In this document: positions 8,261-16,494 of the stretch, piece after piece
How the letters are laid out: each line of letters begins with the position of its first letter
How positions within the stretch are numbered: position 1 is the stretch's first letter
Assembly: GCA_019414445.1 (NCBI GenBank)
Contig: DXMA01000012.1
Span: forward strand, 9,448 to 73,447
Direction: 5' to 3'
Length of the DNA stretch: 64,000 nucleotides
DNA from: Collinsella sp.
GTDB taxonomy: Bacteria > Actinomycetota > Coriobacteriia > Coriobacteriales > Coriobacteriaceae
Translations under genes and position numbers: made by a program
Notes under the pieces: generated by a model
Database searches by the model: none
What the model was told of the DNA's origin: nothing
What the model saw: only the letters and a program-made list of their open reading frames with translations

Positions 8261-9133
8261 CTACAGGCGCTTGAGAATCACATAGCGGTTGAGCTCGCCG
8301 CTGCGACCGTCGGCATGGAAACGCTCAAGCTCGCGCACGGGGACCTCGCCGCTCTTGTAGAACGTACGGACGCCGCGCACCAGGTCGGTGATTTGCTGAT
8401 CGTCAAAGTGATGACAATAGCGGTAGGCGTGGCGGTCGTTTTGCCAGCCAATGAGGTGGTCGCCGGCTTCAAACTGCGCGGAATCGTAACCCTCAAACGG
8501 CGGGGTGAGCTCGGCGCGGGCTTCGGCTCGAACGGCCTTGCGCGCCATGCGCTCGTCGTTCATAAACTCCCAAAAGCTGATGGCGATGATGCCGCCCGGG
8601 CGCGTCTGGCGTACCAGGGCGTCGAGCACGCGTACGCGGTACTCGCACGACGGCACGTGGTGCATAAAGCCAAAGCAGACCGAGATGTCGGCGAGCGGGG
8701 CATCGAAAAGCACATCGGGCGTCTCGGCGGGGTTGAGCTTCATGAGGGCGTCGAGCACATCGAGTTCCTGGAAGTGCAGGTTGGGAATGCGCAGGGCGTG
8801 GCCGTGGGCGTCTATTGCCAGATCTTGGCACGAGTCGACACCATAGAACTCAAACGGGCAGCTGGCATCTGCCGAGGGGTTTGCGCCGTCGACGCCCTTG
8901 GCGGCAAGTGCCCCGCCGGCGGCAAAGTTCTCGAATCGCATATTGCCGCAGGCAAGGTCGAAGACGCGGACGGGATGCTCGATCGTGGCCACATCGAGCT
9001 GCTCAAGCGCGATGTCCATGGTGCGCACCCAGCCGGGCCACGGGGCTTGGCGCGTATCGGAAAAGGAAGCGGAGTGCTCGCGATAGAACGTATTGTTGAG
9101 CTGGATGAGCGATGATGCGAAATCGCGGTTCAC
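8261..9133 (-). CDS. SAM-dependent methyltransferase, Trm9/ALKBH8-like
   Basis: This is a class I methyltransferase of 290 residues from the chosen GTG. Open frames reach up to 9268, but GGAGGGAG lies nine bases before GTG 9133 and so decides the start. The N-terminus reads NNTFYREHSASFSDTRQAPW, close to the conserved opening of Trm9-type tRNA wobble-uridine methyltransferases. VFDLACGNMRFE follows as SAM motif I, then FYGVDSC, SVCFGFMHHVP and RPGGIIAISFWEF. The C-terminal RYCHHFDDQQITDLV also fits that family. The tRNA role is inferred from these motifs and from elp3 1.9 kb away. A generic small-molecule methyltransferase is the main alternative. Confidence 0.7.
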   Translation of the reverse strand: MNRDFASSLIQLNNTFYREHSASFSDTRQAPWPGWVRTMDIALEQLDVATIEHPVRVFDLACGNMRFENFAAGGALAAKGVDGANPSADASCPFEFYGVDSCQDLAIDAHGHALRIPNLHFQELDVLDALMKLNPAETPDVLFDAPLADISVCFGFMHHVPSCEYRVRVLDALVRQTRPGGIIAISFWEFMNDERMARKAVRAEARAELTPPFEGYDSAQFEAGDHLIGWQNDRHAYRYCHHFDDQQITDLVRGVRTFYKSGEVPVRELERFHADGRSGELNRYVILKRL

Positions 9134-9401
9134 GGCGCGGAACTCCCTCCGATGGCGGTGCGGAATAAACAGTACGACCATACTACCGTTAGCGCCGCAA
9201 CGGGGACAACCGAGCTGTGGGTCATTGCTTTGTTTGGACACATTTCCGCAGCTCATATGTGCCCGCAACCGCCAGTTGTCAAAAATCTCACTAGAATAGG
9301 TGGCATGATTTTGACGGTGGCGGATAGATTTTTAACTGTGCAAGGCGCCTTAAGAACAAAAACGGTCCGGCGGCACGGCTGGCAAAAGCATAGGAGGAAC
9401 C
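9134..9401. promoter_or_regulatory. Divergent promoter region with an inverted repeat
   Basis: This 268-base region lies between the divergent methyltransferase and XRE regulator genes. An imperfect stem joins 9269-9284 (CCGCCAGTTGTCAAAA) and 9309-9323 (TTTTGACGGTGGCGG). TTGACG at 9311-9316 followed by TAACTG 16 bases later is a plausible promoter for the XRE gene, so the repeat may be its operator. AGGAGG then stands just before ATG 9402. The promoter call is weak; the inverted repeat is plain in the sequence. Confidence 0.45.
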
Positions 9402-10124
9402 ATGAATGTAGAAACTGCTCAGCGGCTCGCCGACCTTCGCCGCAGCAAGGGCTTTAGCCAAGAAGGATTGGCGCGAAAGCTGGGACTGTCACGCCAAGCG
9501 GTCAGTAAATGGGAGCGTGCGGAGAGCTCGCCCGATACCGAGAACCTGATTTCGCTCGCCAAGCTCTATGGTGTGAGTCTGGATGAGCTGCTCAATCCGA
9601 GCGATGAGATCGAGGACGATATCGAGTTTGAGAACGAGGACCGCGCCCGTCAGCGCGAGGCCGAGGCGGCGGAGCGTGCCCGTACCCACGAGGCGGCGGC
9701 ACGCGCTACCGAGGCGGCAACGCAGGCAAGTGACGCTGCGGCCAAGGCGGCGCAAGCGGCAAGCTGGAGTGCACAGGCCGCCAATGCCGCTACGGCGCAG
9801 GCGACGAGTGGCGGTGCGGTTGGCTCGACTCCGGTGAAGGGCCCGTTCCAGTCGTTCCCGTATTGGGCTGTGTGTTGGCTGCTGTTCTTTTTGCTGATGT
9901 TCCTGTTTGGTGCCGGCCCCTTTGCCGCGCTGATCTTCTTTACGATCCCCATCTATCACTGGGTGGCGCGTGCACTCGATGGTGATTGGGCGCGCGGGGA
10001 TATTCAGGTTGGTTCGGCACCGGTGACGGCTAGGACTCAGGTGCAGGATGCTTCCGCTGCGGTTGATGCTGGCGTGGCTACCGCGACTACCGCTGACCCG
10101 ATCGCCAAAGAGGGTGATGAATGA
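9402..10124 (+). CDS. XRE-family HTH regulator with membrane anchor
   Basis: This 240-residue protein starts with a complete XRE helix-turn-helix (residues 5-60; SQEGLARKLGLSRQAVSKWE is the core). An Ala-rich charged helix of about 70 residues, likely a coiled coil, follows, then two adjacent hydrophobic segments around 150-185 and a polar Ala/Thr tail. The layout suggests a DNA-binding domain tethered to the membrane by a flexible stalk. Its stop codon overlaps the start of the DUF4097 gene as ATGA, so the two are translationally coupled. XRE-DUF4097 pairs are thought to sense envelope state; that function is inference. Confidence 0.85.
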   Translation: MNVETAQRLADLRRSKGFSQEGLARKLGLSRQAVSKWERAESSPDTENLISLAKLYGVSLDELLNPSDEIEDDIEFENEDRARQREAEAAERARTHEAAARATEAATQASDAAAKAAQAASWSAQAANAATAQATSGGAVGSTPVKGPFQSFPYWAVCWLLFFLLMFLFGAGPFAALIFFTIPIYHWVARALDGDWARGDIQVGSAPVTARTQVQDASAAVDAGVATATTADPIAKEGDE

Positions 10125-11020
10125 TGAAGCTCTCGCATGAATCCAAGGTACGCTTGGGCGTTGGCATCGGAGCGTTCGTGCTCATCATCGGACTTGTCTT
10201 TGGTATTTCGCGGACTTTGATTCATTTTGATGGCCCGTGGGATCTCGACGATGTTGTACCCGGCTTGTCTGGTATGGACGATATGTTTGACGACGATGAT
10301 CTCTTGGATAGCGGTAACTATTCCGCTCGGCCTCAGCAGCTTTCGAGCACGACTTTTGATGCCGATGAGTTCCGCTACCTCGATTTCGATATCAATGCGG
10401 CTTCGGTGGACGTCAAGGTTGTTGATGGCAACAAGGCTCGCGTTATCGAGCGGGGGCGCGTTGCCGAGGGTATGGATGCCTCCAAGGCCGCGACGCAAAA
10501 CATCGCATCTGTCGAGGACTCGACGCTCAAGGTTTCCCAGTTTGGAAGTGATGACGGTAAGGCAATCGATCGCTCAGTTACGATCGAGCTGCCGCGCCGT
10601 GTTGCCGAACATCTGAAGGGAGTCAACGCGCACGTGGGCTCGGGTGATCTGCAGATTGCCGGTGTCATCTGTGATGGTTTCGACCTTTTCCTGGGTGCGG
10701 GAGATGTAGAGTTTACGGGCAGCGTGACTGATGCGCTCAGCGCTGAGGTCGGTTCGGGCGATGTGACGTTCGAGCTCTACCAGGCCCCCGCGAAGTCGAT
10801 GGACGTAAGCGTGGACTCGGGCGATGTGGAGATAACGGTTCCGAACTCTACGGGCTTTACGGCGAGCCTCACCGTGGGCAGCGGCGACTTCGAGAGCGGT
10901 TTCCTTCCGCTTGGCTACGATGGCGAGACCATATTGAATCTTGAATTCGACAACGGTGATAAGTCTGCCACGTATCGTTTTGAGGTTGGTTCGGGTGACA
11001 TGTCGTTTGATCCGGAGTGA
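10121..11020 (+). CDS. DUF4097 membrane-anchored beta-repeat protein
   Basis: One N-terminal membrane segment (about residues 9-32) precedes a linker rich in Asp and an exported domain with repeated beta-turns. The turns read VGSGDL, LGAGDV, VGSGDV, VDSGDV, VGSGDF and VGSGDM, spaced about 20-27 residues apart from residue 165 to the C-terminus, as expected for the DUF4097 beta-solenoid. It is 299 residues long and coupled to the upstream XRE gene by an ATGA overlap. It probably acts outside the membrane as a partner or sensor for that regulator. A second, truncated DUF4097 gene lies at 48372-48635. Confidence 0.85.
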   Translation: MMKLSHESKVRLGVGIGAFVLIIGLVFGISRTLIHFDGPWDLDDVVPGLSGMDDMFDDDDLLDSGNYSARPQQLSSTTFDADEFRYLDFDINAASVDVKVVDGNKARVIERGRVAEGMDASKAATQNIASVEDSTLKVSQFGSDDGKAIDRSVTIELPRRVAEHLKGVNAHVGSGDLQIAGVICDGFDLFLGAGDVEFTGSVTDALSAEVGSGDVTFELYQAPAKSMDVSVDSGDVEITVPNSTGFTASLTVGSGDFESGFLPLGYDGETILNLEFDNGDKSATYRFEVGSGDMSFDPE

Positions 11021-11067
11021 CATGCGGTTTTCGGAGATCGGTGCATATAGGCATGCTCTTTGATGGA

Positions 11068-11106
11068 GGCGCCGGGGCCGAGATTGGCTCCGGCGCCTTT
11101 GCCTTT
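11068..11106 (+). terminator. Intrinsic terminator of the XRE-DUF4097 operon
   Basis: Arms GGCGCCGGGGCC (11068-11079) and GGCTCCGGCGCC (11086-11097) pair with one G-U. TTTGCCTTT follows, and then the elp3 start region. Confidence 0.75.
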
Positions 11107-11117
11107 ACAATGGGGGC

Positions 11118-13025
11118 ATGGAACAGATTATCTTGAACATACTCGAGGCCCTGCGTCGCGGCGAGACCGTGGACGACAAAGCACTCGTCAAACTGATACA
11201 TGCCGAGGCGCGCCGTGAGGGTGCCGACAAACGCGATTTGGCCAAGCGCCGCCTGCTGCCGTTCTACCAGCGGGTAAAACGTGAGGAGCCGGCTCGTTGG
11301 GCTGGGTGGAATGTCGATGCCGAGCTGGAACGTCGACTGCTGCAGGCGCTGCGCATGAAGCCGCGCCGAACGGCCTCGGGCGTGGCGACCATTACCGTCA
11401 TCGCCAAGCCGTGGCCCTGTTCGGGCGATTGCCTGTTTTGCCCCAACGATCTGCGCATGCCCAAAAGCTATCTGCATGCCGAGCCGGCATGCGCCCGTGC
11501 GGAGCAAAACTGCTTTGACCCGTATTTGCAGGTGAGCGCTCGCCTGACCGCACTTTCGCAGATGGGGCATGCGACCGACAAGATCGAGCTTATCGTGCTC
11601 GGTGGCACCTGGAGCGACTATCCGCAAGGGTATCAGACGTGGTTTATGTCCGAGCTTTTCCGTGCGCTCAATGACGATGCCGTCGCCGGCGTGGCGGCAA
11701 ACCCCATGTTGGCGCGTCCGGGCATCAGCCGTGCCGAGGCGGGGCGCCTGCTCGATGACGCTCCCGCCGATGCCCTGCCGCCGGTGGTAACAGAGCGCCG
11801 CGAGTGCTATCGGGCTGCCGGCATTGCGACAGACGAGGCCAAGCTCGCTGCCGGCGTTGCCGACGAGCAGGAGCGTGTGGATGCTGCCGTGGGCGGCTAT
11901 AACCGCGCGGTGCGTCGTCTGTACGGCCCCGGTACGCCGTGGGGCGAGGTCACCGAGTGGCAGACGGCAACGATGGAGGAGCTCGAGCGCCAGCAGCGCA
12001 TCAACGAGACGGCGAAGCATCGCGTGGTGGGGCTCGTTATCGAGACGCGCCCCGATGCTGTAACGCCGCAGGCCCTCATGCTCATCCGCCGCCTGGGCTG
12101 CACCAAGATACAGATGGGCATCCAAAGCCTTGACCAGCATCTACTCGATGTCAACGAGCGTCGCATTTCGGTGGCGCAGATTGAGCGGGCGTTTTCGCTT
12201 GCGCGCCTGTTTGGCTTTAAGATCCATGCGCATTTTATGCTCAACTTGCTGGGCGCCACACCCGAGGGGGACAAGCGCGACTACGAGCGCTTTATGACCG
12301 AGGGGGCCTTTATGCCCGACGAGGTCAAAGTCTACCCGTGTGCGCTCATCGAGGGCTCGCGTCTGGTGGGCTGTTACGAGCGTGGCGAGTGGCGCCCCTA
12401 TACCGAGGACGAGCTGCTCGATGTGTTGGCCGACGACATCGTGGTGACGCCGGCGTTCTGCCGCATCAGTCGCATGATTCGCGACTTTAGCTCCGACGAC
12501 ATCATGGTGGGCAACAAGAAGCCCAACCTACGTCAGCTCGTCGAGAACCGCTTGTCGGCTCGTGGAGAAGGCGCGACGGTGCGTGAGATTCGCTATCGCG
12601 AGATCAGCACGGCGGGTGCCGACTTGGATGAGCTGATCCTTGACGAGGAGGTGGCGTACGAGACGCCGGTGACGCGCGAACGCTTTTTGCAGTGGGTGAC
12701 GCCCGAAGGCAAGATCGCCGGCTTTTTGCGCCTGTCGCTGCCCGACCGTTCGTTTGTTGCCGCGCACGCGGACGAGCTGCCGACGGGGCCGGAGGAGGCG
12801 ATGATTCGCGAGGTGCACGTTTATGGTATGGCGGCACGTGTGGGCGATCAGGGCCAGGCGGCTCAGCATCACGGCCTGGGGCGTCTGCTCGTGGAGCGTG
12901 CGTGCCAGATTGCTCGGGATGCGGGGTATACGCACATCAACGTGATCAGCGCGATCGGTACGCGCGAGTACTATCGCCATCTTGGATTTTATGACCATGG
13001 CCTTTATCTGCAAAAGGAGCTCTAG
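11118..13025 (+). CDS. Elongator-like protein 3, tRNA U34 radical SAM/GNAT enzyme
   Basis: This 635-residue protein has the full Elp3 layout: an N-terminal tRNA-binding helical region, a radical-SAM domain with CSGDCLFC (Cys101, Cys105, Cys108) for the 4Fe-4S cluster, the GGTWSDYP and IETRPD blocks, and a C-terminal GNAT acetyltransferase (about 490-635) that includes HHGLGRLLVERAC and YYRHLGF. Elp3 makes the carboxymethyl group at C5 of wobble uridine from acetyl-CoA and SAM. Bacterial Elp3 acts without the eukaryotic Elongator subunits. It is followed at once by the spermidine-synthase-like gene (stop and start abut). A Trm9-like methyltransferase that could act on its product is encoded 2 kb upstream. 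Confidence 0.93.
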   Translation: MEQIILNILEALRRGETVDDKALVKLIHAEARREGADKRDLAKRRLLPFYQRVKREEPARWAGWNVDAELERRLLQALRMKPRRTASGVATITVIAKPWPCSGDCLFCPNDLRMPKSYLHAEPACARAEQNCFDPYLQVSARLTALSQMGHATDKIELIVLGGTWSDYPQGYQTWFMSELFRALNDDAVAGVAANPMLARPGISRAEAGRLLDDAPADALPPVVTERRECYRAAGIATDEAKLAAGVADEQERVDAAVGGYNRAVRRLYGPGTPWGEVTEWQTATMEELERQQRINETAKHRVVGLVIETRPDAVTPQALMLIRRLGCTKIQMGIQSLDQHLLDVNERRISVAQIERAFSLARLFGFKIHAHFMLNLLGATPEGDKRDYERFMTEGAFMPDEVKVYPCALIEGSRLVGCYERGEWRPYTEDELLDVLADDIVVTPAFCRISRMIRDFSSDDIMVGNKKPNLRQLVENRLSARGEGATVREIRYREISTAGADLDELILDEEVAYETPVTRERFLQWVTPEGKIAGFLRLSLPDRSFVAAHADELPTGPEEAMIREVHVYGMAARVGDQGQAAQHHGLGRLLVERACQIARDAGYTHINVISAIGTREYYRHLGFYDHGLYLQKEL

Positions 13026-13904
13026 ATGAACAAGCCGAGTGTTTCTGCCGGCGTCGTTGCCGGCGTTGCTCTGGGAGCCGCGGCGCTTGGTGCGGCCGCT
13101 GTCGCTGTTCGTGCTGCCTGTCTGCAGGTCGCGAGGACCCGCAACGGGTTGGCACGTGTGAAGCGTGTGCACGACGAGAGCGGTGACGGGGTCCGCGTGC
13201 TCGTACAGGGCGGCGTCTACCAAAGCGCGAGCTATGTTGGCGATCGTTGGGCGGAGCCAGTCTTTGCGTACTATCGTGCATTTGACGATGTGTTTGAGGC
13301 TGAGGACGCAATGCGTGATGCTTACGGGCATGGTATCGACCGCATGCTTATGCTGGGCGGCGGCGGGTTTGCCTATCCCAAGTTTGCGCTGATGTCGCAC
13401 GAGGGCCTGCGCATGGACGTCATCGAGTATGACGGAGAGATAACGCGCTTGGCGCGCCGTTGGTTCTATCTGGATGAACTGGAGCACACGGTGGGCGATC
13501 GCCTGCGGGTGATTACCGCCGAGGCTCGCTCGTATCTGGGTGTGACGAGCGTGGGCCATCGTCGCTACGACGTCGTTGTGAGCGACTGCTTTGGCGGTGC
13601 CGAGCCCGTGCGCGAGCTGGCGACCGTTGAGGCGCTGCGCCTGGTGCGGGGCAGCCTGAACCCCGGGGGTATCTACGTGGCCAATATCGTGAGCGCAAAC
13701 GAGGGGAGCGATGTGACGTTCCTTCGCGACTGCGCTGCCACGGCGCTCGAGGTATTCGTCCACGCCTGGGTGGTCCCATGTGGCGATGCGAAGTTCAGCG
13801 GCGAGGAAAACTACCTGCTCATCGCCAGCGACGGCGACTACGCCTTTGCCGAAGCCGTGCCCTTCGACACCGACTTCCTCGGCACCGTCCTTCACGACAA
13901 GTAA
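13026..13904 (+). CDS. Spermidine-synthase-like membrane-anchored protein
   Basis: This 292-residue protein has one N-terminal hydrophobic segment (about 8-30) and a Rossmann domain of the spermine/spermidine synthase fold. It shows MLMLGGGGFAYPK as the glycine-rich nucleotide loop, VIEYDGEITRLAR as the acidic loop, and YDVVVSDCFGG in the position of the active-site Asp. The start codon touches the elp3 stop, so the genes share a transcript. Such proteins are often annotated as spermidine synthases, but no decarboxylase gene is nearby and the true substrate is unknown. A methyltransferase role is equally possible. Confidence 0.7.
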   Translation: MNKPSVSAGVVAGVALGAAALGAAAVAVRAACLQVARTRNGLARVKRVHDESGDGVRVLVQGGVYQSASYVGDRWAEPVFAYYRAFDDVFEAEDAMRDAYGHGIDRMLMLGGGGFAYPKFALMSHEGLRMDVIEYDGEITRLARRWFYLDELEHTVGDRLRVITAEARSYLGVTSVGHRRYDVVVSDCFGGAEPVRELATVEALRLVRGSLNPGGIYVANIVSANEGSDVTFLRDCAATALEVFVHAWVVPCGDAKFSGEENYLLIASDGDYAFAEAVPFDTDFLGTVLHDK

Positions 13905-13931
13905 GTCTCCCCGTCCCAAAAAAGACTGGTC

Positions 13932-16376
13932 TTAGGCGTGGTCGCGCCAGCCGTGAACGCGCTGCTTCATGCCCTCTATGTCGAGCACGCCTTCGGCAAA
14001 GCCCTTGCGCACGAGCTCTTCGGGAACAAACTCGTCGTAGCGGTCAAAGTAAGGCACCTCGCCAGGATAGACGAGCTCGATGGGATCGAAGTCCTTTTCG
14101 GCCTCGGCGGCGAGCACCTCAAAGAACGTCTCCTCGTCGGCCTTCATCTTAAACTGCATAAAGTACGGGCGTGACGGGTCGAGTCCGCGAAGGCCCAGCT
14201 CAGCGGCGCATTTGATTTTAAGCATGCGCTCGAGTGCTAGGAAGGCGTAGCTGCCCAACCAGGGGAAGAGCACCCAGGTGTCGCCACCCAGGTTGATGAG
14301 CGGCTTGGTTCCCGCCCCCGAAATCTCGGCGGTATGACGAGCCTGCGCCAAGCGGGCCCGTGCGTTACCCATAAGGTACGGATATGTCGCGTGCTCGTTG
14401 AGCGCCTTGCGCATGCGCTCGAGCACATGCGTGTTAATGTCGCCGGGGCAGTCGCCAAAGTAGGCCGGCACCCGGCCCTTGACCTGCGTGGCAAAGACAG
14501 TGTGGCGCTTCCAGTCCACTTCCTCGACAATCCAGCAGTGTCCGGCGATGGCGATGCGCTCACCGGGCGGGGGCGGATTAACGATCGTGCCCAGCTCAGC
14601 AGATTCGCTCCGGACGGTAAACTCCTCGTTTTCCTGGAACACGGCGTAGAACTTAAAGTTGTTGATGATGCGCTCGCCCGCGAGACCCACGATGAGCCCG
14701 CCACCTTCGGTGACCTGGATATGGTCGATCTTAATGAGGTGACGTAGCAGCACACGGTAATCGTCTGCCGAGACACGGTGGAAATAGCTGAGCGTGAGCA
14801 CGCGCTGGGCAAGTTCGGCCGGCGTGAGCTCGCCGGTGCTGGTGAGGGTCGACATAGTCTGGTGATAGAGCAGGCTGTAGGGGAGACGATCGAGCTTGGG
14901 TGGCTCGACCCACTTTTCCTCGCGATAGAGTTGTACGAGCGCGATACCCTGCAGGAGCTTCCAGGGAATGGTTTCGGGCATCATCGTGCGCGGCTCGGGC
15001 TCTTCCTCGCGCATGACAAACCACATCTCGGGCGGAAGATCGCGACGGCCCGTGCGCCCCATGCGCTGCAAAAAGGAGCTAACGGTAAACGGCGCGTCAA
15101 TCTGGAAGGCGCGCTCCAGGCGGCCGATATCGATACCGAGCTCCAACGTAGAGGTGGTGACGGTTGTCTGCGTCTGCTCCTCGTCGCGCATGAGCTCCTC
15201 GGCCGTCTCGCGTAGCGATGCCGAAAGATTGCCGTGATGGATGAGAAAACGGTCGGGCTCGTGCCGGCTCTCGCAGTAGCTGCGCAGCATGGAGCACACG
15301 GCCTCTGCCTCCTCGCGCGAGTTGGCAAAGACCAGGCATTTGCGGCCGCGCGTATGCTCAAAGATATAGCCCATGCCGGGGTCGGCGTTGTCGGGCGCCG
15401 TGTCGGTGGGGTTGAGAAGCGCCTGCTCGGTCGCTCGTGGGATGTCGACTTCGCCCTCGGGGGCCGAGGAAGTGCGACGGTCTTTGGGAGCGGCCTTGCC
15501 CCGCGCCTGCTCACGACGTTGACGGTGTTCTTCCTGTGTAAGCTGTCCGCTGTGGCACATGTCTTGTCCGGATGCGGGCAGCGCCGCGGGCGCCGCCGTC
15601 TCAATACGCTCGCAAGCAAGCACCTCGGCTTCTTGTGGACCTGTGCCTACGAATCCTCGTTGCTGAGCCTGGGGGCCCGAGTTGTAGAAGTGCTCCATGG
15701 AGATGCGCCACACGCGGTGCGGTTCCTCAAAGCGGGGGATAACGCAGTCGCGCCCCGTTCCCTGCGAGAGAAAGGCGCCCGTGCGCTCGGGGTCGCCGAT
15801 GGTGGCCGAAAGGCCAATGCGGCAGGGCTGCACGCCTGCCATGCGCGAGAGGCGCTCGATAAGACAGAGCGTCTGCCCGCCGCGGTCGCCGCGCATGAGC
15901 GAATGGACTTCGTCGATAACCACATAGCGCAGGTCGCAAAACATGCGCGGGATCGCCATGTGCTTATGGATCAGGAGCGCCTCGAGCGACTCGGGCGTAA
16001 TCTGTAGGATGCCGCTCGGTTTTTTGATGAGTTTGGCCTTGTGTGATTGCGAGACATCGCCATGCCAGTGCCAGACGGGGATATCGGCTTCTTCGCACAG
16101 GTCGTTGAGGCGGACGAATTGGTCGTTGATGAGCGCCTTGAGGGGGCCAATGTAGAGGGCGCCCACGCTTGCGGGCGGGTTCTCCCAAAACTCGGTCAGG
16201 ATGGGAAAGAAGGCTGCCTCGGTTTTGCCGGAAGCCGTGGATGCCGTCAGGAGCACATTATCTTGCGTGTTAAAGATGGCATCAGCTGCTGCAACCTGGA
16301 TAGAGCGTAGGCTCTCCCAATCGTGGGAGTAGATGAAGTCTTGGATAAACGGGGCGTAGCGGTCAAAGGCGTTCAC
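13932..16376 (-). CDS. Lhr/BrxHI-like superfamily 2 helicase
   Basis: This 814-residue helicase is the last gene of the TerB trio. GTG 16376 (VNAFDRY) is preferred because AAAGGAGG precedes it by five bases; the longer frame to 16418 would read through that site. Motif I is TASGKTE (about 47-53), motif Ia GPLKALINDQ, motif II DEVH (155-158), motif III SATIG, and motif VI QRMGRTGRR. An unusual Gln/Arg-rich insert (about 240-330) separates the two RecA lobes. The C-terminal half (after about 460) follows the Lhr-type winged-helix layout. With a BrxD-like ATPase next door it resembles the BrxHI of type 2 BREX, but no PglX, PglZ or methylase is present. Confidence 0.85.
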   Translation of the reverse strand: MNAFDRYAPFIQDFIYSHDWESLRSIQVAAADAIFNTQDNVLLTASTASGKTEAAFFPILTEFWENPPASVGALYIGPLKALINDQFVRLNDLCEEADIPVWHWHGDVSQSHKAKLIKKPSGILQITPESLEALLIHKHMAIPRMFCDLRYVVIDEVHSLMRGDRGGQTLCLIERLSRMAGVQPCRIGLSATIGDPERTGAFLSQGTGRDCVIPRFEEPHRVWRISMEHFYNSGPQAQQRGFVGTGPQEAEVLACERIETAAPAALPASGQDMCHSGQLTQEEHRQRREQARGKAAPKDRRTSSAPEGEVDIPRATEQALLNPTDTAPDNADPGMGYIFEHTRGRKCLVFANSREEAEAVCSMLRSYCESRHEPDRFLIHHGNLSASLRETAEELMRDEEQTQTTVTTSTLELGIDIGRLERAFQIDAPFTVSSFLQRMGRTGRRDLPPEMWFVMREEEPEPRTMMPETIPWKLLQGIALVQLYREEKWVEPPKLDRLPYSLLYHQTMSTLTSTGELTPAELAQRVLTLSYFHRVSADDYRVLLRHLIKIDHIQVTEGGGLIVGLAGERIINNFKFYAVFQENEEFTVRSESAELGTIVNPPPPGERIAIAGHCWIVEEVDWKRHTVFATQVKGRVPAYFGDCPGDINTHVLERMRKALNEHATYPYLMGNARARLAQARHTAEISGAGTKPLINLGGDTWVLFPWLGSYAFLALERMLKIKCAAELGLRGLDPSRPYFMQFKMKADEETFFEVLAAEAEKDFDPIELVYPGEVPYFDRYDEFVPEELVRKGFAEGVLDIEGMKQRVHGWRDHA

Positions 16377-16457
16377 GGGGCCTCCTTTCAACAACGAATC
16401 TCTCAACGCGGCTGGCAACGGCTTGCTGCATTACTGCTTCAACGTTTGCCCAGATAA

Positions 16458-16494
16458 AACCTGCCAAAATAAACCTGTCCCTTTTTGGTAGGTT
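16458..16494 (-). promoter_or_regulatory. Hairpin over the ATPase stop codon, inside the trio operon
   Basis: Read on the minus strand, AACCTACCAAAA and TTTTGGCAGGTT form a 12-bp stem with one mismatch around a 13-nt loop (16470-16482) that begins AGGGACAG. The stem includes part of the ATPase stop codon and is followed by TTTAT-type sequence. It may attenuate transcription into the helicase gene or protect the mRNA end. It shares its loop motif with the hairpins at 2341 and 49695. Confidence 0.7.

Noticed and set aside
12528..13919. Minus-strand open frame of 463 codons.
   Set aside because: Antisense to elp3 and the spermidine-synthase-like gene, both well supported.
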